From contig NC_045146.1 in assembly GCF_008831285.2 (NCBI RefSeq), positions 8,134,972-8,198,971 of the forward strand: a stretch of 64,000 nt of DNA. Reading direction: 5' to 3'. Positions 57,029-64,000 of this stretch are shown piece by piece. A program made the position numbers and the translations under genes. The notes under the pieces are model-generated. The model was not told where the DNA came from, did no database searches, and saw only the letters and a program-made list of their open reading frames with translations. The first letter of the stretch is position 1, and the number at the start of each line of letters is the position of its first letter. The stretch is from Nymphaea colorata (Eukaryota; Streptophyta; Magnoliopsida; Nymphaeales; Nymphaeaceae).

Positions 57029-57036
57029 AAACCAAG

Positions 57037-57379
57037 AACTGGTCTTCTAGTAGTAGTTGGCTCAACCAACTATGCCAACCTCCTTAGGTCTTCTTTGCAC
57101 TTGTTCATCACATGAAACCCATAATGACAACTCACAATGCATTACTCAAACAAAATTATACCATTTGCTTGAAAAAACATGACTAGAAAAAAATATTTCA
57201 CTAAGCTATGATGTCCAAAAAGTATACCACTCAATCTTGAGGTATGCTAAAATTTGGTGCCTAGTATGGTTGTGTTTTAGGGGTGCCAGTATTGTTTAGT
57301 GGAAGAATAAGGTATGTCTCCAAATTGGTAGTATAGAAATACAAGTTATGTGTAGAGGGGCACAGTGTCTAAATTTTGT
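57037..57379. other. Unassigned segment
   Basis: About 340 bp without gene or repeat; possibly the upstream part of the copia LTR that ends at 57,632. Confidence 0.3.
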
Positions 57380-57632
57380 TGTGTAGTGGTGAGCTGGCTT
57401 GAGCTTGGCTGAATAAATTAAGTACATCTTGATTTATTTTGATTAGTTGCAATTTTATAGCTCTATTTGTTAATTCTTTCTCTAAAATCTTTTGAAATCT
57501 CTTGTTATGTTATAAGGTTCATATAAAATTTTTTTTCTTGAGAGAAATGTTGAAGAGTTTTTTTTTATAATTTTTTTCTATTCTTTATTTTGTTTTTGTG
57601 TTAATTGCATTGCTCTATTTACTTTTTCTGCA
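57380..57632 (+). mobile_element. Probable copia LTR end
   Basis: T-rich DNA ends TTTTTCTGCA five bases before a tRNA-Met primer site and is followed by gag-like sequence. The 5' boundary is uncertain, and no 3' LTR was found. Confidence 0.45.
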
Positions 57633-57637
57633 ATTAA

Positions 57638-57650
57638 TGGTATTAGAGCC
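57638..57650 (+). other. Primer binding site, tRNA-Met type
   Basis: TGGTATTAGAGCC matches the initiator tRNA-Met complement used by copia elements. Confidence 0.65.
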
Positions 57651-58420
57651 ATGAATTTTTCAACACTAGATTTATCTCCTCAACAATTTAATCATCAAAT
57701 TCTGGTTCAGAATCCTCATTCAATTTGAATGCTATTGAGATTGCCTAGGTACAATATTAGTTTCTCAACTCCTTACAAATGAAAATTGCTCCACCTAGAG
57801 GAGAGCTATGGTCATAGCACTATTAACAAAAACCAAATGATCTCTCATTGATGGATCACTCCTACAACTTGATGTTAATTTGTGGAGTATAACCTCTAGA
57901 GAAGATGCAAAGATGTGATACTATATTGGCTTCTAATTCTCTTCCAAGGAAACCTAGTAGATAGTGCTATATATGTGTCAATAACATGAGAGGTTTAAGT
58001 CAATTTAAGTCAAAGGTTTACTTAGAGTATTACCCCAAACAAGTTTCAAATCAAGTATTCAATGAGCTGACTATCTCAAGGTACTCACACTATTGCATCA
58101 TATTTTACCAAACTCAAGGTATATTATTGGGATAAGTGATCCTCTTATGATCTCTTAACCGTATGTTCATCTGGAGCATTATTGCAAAGCAACAATATGA
58201 CCATGTGGTTTCATTTCTAATAAGATCAAATGATTCTCCTATTAGATCATCCAACAGGATCCTTTTCCATTCATAGTCAAACTATATTCTTCAAACCTCC
58301 CAAACAAAAAGTAGTGAGTCTAATTTCATGTTTTAGTAGAGCACGTCAACCTTGCAAAATCAAACGGTGATATAAGAATGGTTAACACAAAGAATCAAGG
58401 GCACCAGAAACATTTGGAAC
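57651..58420 (+). pseudogene. Copia gag relic (UBN2/gag-polypeptide type)
   Basis: In shifting frames the translation shows LSQGTHTIASYFTKLKVYYW, SYDLLTVCSSGALLQ and a VVSFLIRSND stretch. These match the plant gag blocks SQG-x3-V-x-x-Y-(Y/F)-T-K-L-K, the VC-x-CGA stretch and (V)xxFLxGLN(D/E). Nothing of protease, integrase or RT follows, so the element is truncated. Stops are frequent. Confidence 0.55.
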
Positions 58421-61400
58421 CACTTCTAGATTTTTTGACATTATAGATGGAGATGTTTCAACTTACATGAGTATCCTATGCACGACTAGAATTTCAAACC
58501 AAAGTAAGTAAAGATGTTGAAAAATGTTATAGAAGTTGAAAAGAATGAAGTCATTGTCAATTGATGATGCATAAAATACCCTATTGTGTTATCGTACTTT
58601 TCATGCATTCATCAAATATTTTATAGTTAAGGCTGTATATGGCATTGACTTTTGTGAAAGTTTTTGTACTTCAAATTTGGTGTTAATCAGGGCTACAAAT
58701 GAACAAAATATTAAGTTTTCAATGATTTCAAATTCATGTTGAGAGTAATTGTAAATTTGGATAACATACTAAACTGATATTCTAAGGAGGACATACAAAA
58801 GCCACAAAAGAGGAGAACATCCCCTATGAAAGAACATCCAAAGTCTCCACACCCTAGAAATCTCCATTGCCATCAAATTCCAAGGTTCACCATAGTCGGG
58901 GATTCTTGCAGGTGAACTGTGCAATCCCCTGGTTTTGTAGCATAATATTCTTGATTGAGTGAGTGCACTTTCATCCACTTTTTTCTCTCTATTTTTCATT
59001 TTCTTGTATTCTTCACATGTTGCTTTACTTTTATCACAAACTTACATTGGAGACTGGAAGGAACAAATGGGGATTCTTGAGCCCTTTTGCACCCATTGTG
59101 GATGAAGGTCCTTGTGGTTGTGCTACTCTTTACTTCCACGTTCTTTACTCAGGACAAGATGTAGGTCTTCAAGCACACAACAAGGTGTGATGTGGGAGAA
59201 CTTCTCTTAGATCCTCAGACTATAAAAAGTTTTGTCTTCTTTATCAATTCTTCATGACAACAAACCGGTGACTGCTTGTTTTCATCTCTTCTACTAAGGT
59301 TTCGAGACTAGAATTATGTCATTTCTGATTTATTCATATTTTCTAGTATGATTTTCATTATTTTTATGTGATATCCTAGTTGCCACTAGGTAACTTTTCT
59401 TTTCTTTTTTACTACTAACTATATTAAAGTCTGTCTATCATAGCTTTTAAAATGTTTATGGTTTTAGTATTCTAATCCTATGAACCTGGATGGTAATTTA
59501 TGTAGTGATCATGTTTAAACCATGTTCAGAATGTCATGTTTATGGTTATAGTTAAGGAGTCAATTTTATTGTGAATTTCATATTTTTATCATCTACTTGC
59601 AACATTAGTTTTTCTTTGTTTGTTTGTGTTTAATTGTTTAGTTTTAATAACTTGATTTGCCATTTTTTATTTATAATGAACTCATCACATATACGTGAAT
59701 TCTAACATTTTATTTCAGTCCTTTCCATGCTGAAATTAGGTTTAGTTGCAAAGAAGAGATTTAGAAGTAATTGTCGTCCAATTACACTGGTTGCTGAACT
59801 ATTCATTTTTTCCCTTGTTTCTCGTACACTTTTCTTATAGTTAACCTTCATTTTTTTTAGCCATGTTATTCATTACACTATGTCTATGTTCCTGTATCAT
59901 TCACACAATAATGCACATATTTCATTGTTGATTTGCAAAATTCATGCGTCATGTAGAATTTCAGCTTTTGCATTCATCACTCTGTCTCGTCAAAAAACCT
60001 GCTGACTCTAGCTAGGCACCATGGTTTTCAGCTATGATGCTGGGAATGTCAATGATGATAGGAATATATTAAGTAATAAGATTGGATTTTATGGTTAGTT
60101 TAGGAATCAAAGATTTTGAAAACTTTTCATTTGATGTAACTATTTTTTTTGGAAAGTTACTAACTAGACAAATCATTGAATTAAGAGAGTTGCACCAAAA
60201 AGGGATGGTAGATGTTTTGCAAAATTTGATGTCATCCATCCAAGGTGTCAACATGGGATGAAACCTTTTTTGTCAATTCATATAATTAGGTTTCATCTTA
60301 TTAATGTAGCCTAACTAATTAATTTTATGCAAGTCATACCTTAGTTAGGGTTGGAGTTAAGCTGCATTTATGATTTTGTTATACTATGTCTCTCCAATTC
60401 CCATACTTTAGAGGATATTCAGATGCGGAAGCTAAAGATCACCATTTTTATAAGTTGCTAGCTTATATGAGGAAGGTTTTTTGGTAAGATGAAATAGTTA
60501 GAACTAGAGATGAAAACCCAAGACTTTAATGATCTAACCTATAGTTTAGGAAACTCATCTTCTAGTCAGGGAACTCTCCAAGTTGGTGCCATCTAGGAGA
60601 TCTTCCTAGATGTGAACAATCATGGAGATGGAACTTGAATAAGTAATTTATTTGAGATATTGAGGAATTTAACTAATTATTGTGGACTAATTAATTTAAC
60701 AATTATTTTTTGGCTTGAAGTCAGCTTAGGTAGGTTAACCATGTTCTTGGGCCCAATATGCATTGAAGTTTCATCCAATTTGGGCAGCACTAGTCCCCAC
60801 TAATTTTTGAATCTTTTAAATCCAAGTTGTTGAGGACTTTGGCCGTGCTGCAAGATGGGATCAAGTCTCCAATGTGCCAAGAGTCTGCACATTAGTTTCC
60901 AGCCACGTTCATGCCCTTTAGGTTTGTTAAGTTGTCACCATAAGTTGACTGTTTTAACATATATTTGTTTTGCATGTACTTACAACTATCTCGGATATAT
61001 CAAATCCATAAATTCCAGACCTCATAAGTCTTGGGATGGGTATAACATTAATATGCTATAAAATGCATTGTGTTTTTCCATACCAGCAGACAAACCATCA
61101 ATTTTCAGCCTGAACCTAGCATATTTAATCCCTCTTTTTCTCATCCAAAGTTGCTCAACAGATAATAAGAGCATTTCTGCATATTGTAGAATGCAGTTTT
61201 CTAGTGCAACTTTGGCGACTCCTAGGAAAAGTTCCTTCTATCACTTTCAATTTTGTCATTTTGAGGTGTTATTTAGATATGCCTTGATGTTGTCTGAGCA
61301 ATTTCATGCAAATTTAAGGTTGTTAGCTTGTGCCTCTCTTCCAAGGAACTCGAGCAGTTTTCTGTAACATACTATTCTGTTTTGTGCTAAAGTAAAACTT

Positions 61401-62715
61401 TTATACCTATTCATTGCATCATTTCTCTGTCATTTGGACAGGTTTTTTTTTTAATTTGTTGCTTTCATATGTTTTTTTGATATATCCAGAAGTCGTGGTT
61501 CAAATTTCATGTAAATCAGAGTATCTTTAGGGTGTCTACCATATCCAACTTTCAAGCTGTTTTCTGTTTTAACAGGCCTAGTTTCCTACAGGATTAGTCT
61601 ATAATCCAATTTGTCACATTGTAGATTGGGTCCCATTGTTTGCATCAATGAGTTGTCACTTCGTCTGGCCTTTTCAGCAAGTATAGGACACATCAGATTG
61701 ATGCCATGGCCATCACAAGCCTGTATGGGAGTCAATTAAACCAGTTGTCTAGGTTAGTTTCCCGCATGTATCTATGTCATTTCTTGTTGTAAGTCGGCAT
61801 GCAATATTGGGATTGTGTTGTGCAACGTATGGGGTTGCCTCCCTTGTGATTAAATGCAGTTAGACTCACCATAGGTTTGCACATATTTTTTGTTTTCTCG
61901 TGTTTGCAATATGTTTTGCAGTATGATCATAGTTAATTTTCTTTATCTTTTTTATGCATTGGCTAGGAATGCATTTTTTATAGTTTGTTTTCTATGCATG
62001 CACATAACTTGAGTTCAATTCTTTATCTGTTGGCGATACATGGATGTCGTCGTACACATGCATTATTACCCTTTTAGCAACAAATGTGGGTTTGTTACCA
62101 TCCATGTAGTTATCTGGCGATTGCTACCTATAGAAAGTCGAATGCCTTGGCATCTTCTACTGTACAATTTCTAAATGTGCATCGTGTTTTCAAACTTATT
62201 CCAAGTTCGTTTGCAATTTTTTCTTTGAAAGTTCAAGTTTTCTATTTGATTTTCAAATGACTTCCAAATTATTTTCCATATTCATTTTCAAAATTTTATT
62301 TTCATTTTTGATTTCCAAAGATGGTACCAAATCATTTTCCAACATTTGCATGCATCATGTAGTCATAGGTTGCATGTCATGACCTATGATGAAAGAACAT
62401 TGCAGTCTTTTTCATGGGTGATGCCTTGGAGGTCATAACTTTTCCAAAACCAATCTGCTTTCCAAACTTTAGGCTCATATGCATATGCATTCACTTTTTG
62501 TTGTTCATTAGGATCTATGCATAACACTTAAACATAGCATTAACCGAGTTACCTTGGACCCTGGATCTGTTACCTCTTATTAAAGTGTGAGGAACCGCCA
62601 ATCCTTATACTGCTAGGATGAGTCCCATCTTTATTTCATCAGAATAGAGGTGAGTTTATATTTTTGCATCAAGGATGCACACAAGGGTTTCCAAAAAAAA
62701 GACTGCACATAAACT
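58421..62715. other. Long unassigned AT-rich segment, possibly gypsy LTR
   Basis: 4.3 kb without a recognised gene. The frames at 58,769-59,190, 60,069-60,254 and 60,855-61,367 have no motif. The later part ends ...AAACTAAGTGGCGACT, and TGGCGACT is the start of the primer binding site commonly seen after LTRs of Tat/Ogre-type gypsy elements. If so, a long LTR would end at about 62,718, but no partner copy lies in the window. Confidence 0.3.
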
Positions 62716-62718
62716 AAG

Positions 62719-62726
62719 TGGCGACT
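62719..62726 (+). other. Possible gypsy primer-site remnant (TGGCGACT)
   Basis: TGGCGACT matches the first eight bases of the TGGCGACTCC-type primer binding site of several plant gypsy lineages. The following bases (GTGATGAG) do not continue the match, so this is weak. Confidence 0.25.
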
Positions 62727-62867
62727 GTGATGAGACGTTCAAATTTTAGATGCTAACAAATTGGCATTTATGGTGGGGCCTGTCTTTAAAGACCTTACCT
62801 AGTTACTTTTACTGATGTGCATTAGTAACTGCCCTACCTTTAGGGCAAGTTTTCTGCAAAACTAATG

Positions 62868-62947
62868 CACCAGATGTCATGAACTAGCAAGACCATTCCA
62901 ACAAATACACCTGATGTCATGGACTAGCAAGACCATGCCAACACAGT
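62868..62947 (+). repeat. 40 bp tandem duplication
   Basis: CAC(C)(A/T)GATGTCATG(A/G)ACTAGCAAGACCAT is repeated at a 40 bp spacing (anchors 62,871 and 62,911) with about five differences. Confidence 0.88.
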
Positions 62948-64000
62948 AGTTTGCAAAGTTAACCAAGTAACAGTTTCATATATAATGTTGACAGGAACAT
63001 TTTTTTCAAGTTTCTGCGTTGTTCTCCAAGGCCATGCAGAAAGACAGCTGGTTTTGGCAAAAGAAAAATCTTTAAACTAGTTGCGAATGCTAAATGAGGC
63101 AAAGCTTTAATGTGGGATTAGAGTGGCCCTGAAGTTTTCTCTCTTTGCCCAGACTTGGCTCTTCTGTATTTCTTGTAAGACTCAAATTTCTCTATATAGC
63201 AGGATGCACTTATAGAAGCTCTAAACACGAACTGGCAATAGTACCATCCTACACGACTCAAAGTTTCTCTATATTAATAAGCAGACCAAATTCGGTCTAT
63301 CAAGAGCCCTTTGCTTTTGAGCCTAAAAGAGGAGTGGATCATGGATAATCATTTGGATCTATTAGGTGTTGCTCCAATTTAAAACAAGACGTGCGGCAGA
63401 AGCCCCTCGGTGAGCGGGTGAACGTGGGTCCGCCGATCTACCCCCTGTTGGATTTTGTGTTTCTCCAGATCGTCCAAATCAACAACTAAAAGTTTCTTGT
63501 TTTTAAATGACCAATTTGTTCATGTACACAGTGAGAACGAGAGAGAGAAAGAGAGAACATGTGATGTTCCCTTGTTCAAAAAACTTACAATCTACAAGAT
63601 TTCAACAATCTCATTGGTGCCCACAATCTAGGATATATTTTATATTACTTTCCAGTTAGTGAATTTGCCGAAGATTTCATACTTGTGACAGAAGAGAAGA
63701 GCATGAAAAGCCACACCGAATCTACCATTCAACAAGAATCTATTGATATAGCGCATGCGACAAGGCCGCTTATCTCGAAAAATGAGCACGATAAGATGAT
63801 GTTTTGGCAGCTTACAGGTTCGTGCTTTCAGTTTGTTAAGCGAATCATAGTTTCCTTTTTAAAAACAGTCCAAATTGACTTTAAATTGTTTAATTTTTCT
63901 CCTCATCATGCTAAACATCGAGTAATATTTGTTTGAAATTTATGGTACATTTAGCCATTTTTTTAATCCAGTCACCTAGTAGCCAGAAAATATATATATA
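62948..64000. other. Unassigned segment to the window end
   Basis: No gene was recognised. The frames at 63,145-63,348 and 63,685-63,936 have no motif. A short GC-richer stretch at 63,390-63,445 and a (GA)n run at 63,537-63,556 are the only compositional features. A gene beginning beyond the window cannot be excluded. Confidence 0.3.

Noticed and set aside
63390-63445. GC-rich stretch as an exon
   Set aside because: It has a TTTCTCCAG-like acceptor downstream, but no coherent frame links it to neighbours.
1-64000. tRNA, rRNA, CRISPR or operon structures
   Set aside because: No cloverleaf with a GGTTCGAATCC-type T arm, no rRNA-like conserved stretch and no regular spacer-repeat array was seen. 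The tandem arrays are plant repeat DNA, not CRISPR.

Overview
This is a gene-poor stretch of a plant nuclear genome, almost certainly a flowering plant with a large, retrotransposon-rich genome. The one intact gene is a five-exon F-box gene with plant-type introns. Around it lie Ty1/copia and Ty3/gypsy LTR retrotransposons with plant-type primer binding sites, a hAT-type MITE, a PIF/Harbinger-like element, a LINE fragment and many (GA)n, (TA)n and (TC)n tracts. No prokaryotic or organellar gene content is visible. The species cannot be named from the sequence.

Layout. 1-13.6 kb: a decayed Ty3/gypsy element. A repeat called here family A (168-2150) looks like its 5' LTR. Relics of gag, protease, RNase H and integrase lie at 4.7-9.0 kb, with a second integrase piece lodged inside gag. 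A degenerate tandem array follows at 9.3-10.1 kb, and then a 2.3 kb PIF/Harbinger-like insertion (10,343-12,649) with a TTA target duplication. 13.6-22.3 kb: more family-A copies in both orientations, with local inversions and short tandem duplications. 22.3-28.2 kb: mostly unassigned sequence, one foldback MITE and a cluster of exon-like minus-strand reading frames at 26.4-27.1 kb. 28.2-33.7 kb: a nest in which a copia pol relic is interrupted by a short LTR with a primer binding site and by a 3.7 kb gypsy-type solo LTR. 33.7-38.6 kb: intergenic DNA with three GC-rich hairpins and a foldback MITE.

38.6-43.5 kb: the F-box gene. It encodes a 397-residue protein with a hydrophobic N-terminus, an F-box at about residues 86-132 and a conserved C-terminal domain. 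The coding region is intact across five exons with canonical splice sites. It should be an SCF ubiquitin-ligase substrate adaptor of the At2g26850-like family.

43.6-56.1 kb: an unidentified purine-rich sequence with a LINE reverse-transcriptase relic. A copia element with paired 345 bp LTRs and a GAGGG target duplication (45,518-50,255) has split it. A second, older copia element lies on the minus strand (51,140-56,070). 56.1-64 kb: a hAT-type MITE with an 8 bp target duplication, a copia LTR/PBS/gag relic, and long unassigned AT-rich DNA that may include part of a gypsy LTR.

No previously undescribed multi-gene system is apparent. The most useful leads are the open reading frame retained through intron 4 of the F-box gene, the exon-like cluster at 26.4-27.1 kb, the integrase-in-gag rearrangement, the tandem array at the end of the gypsy element and the GC-rich hairpin trio. 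All coordinates and identities were read by eye.
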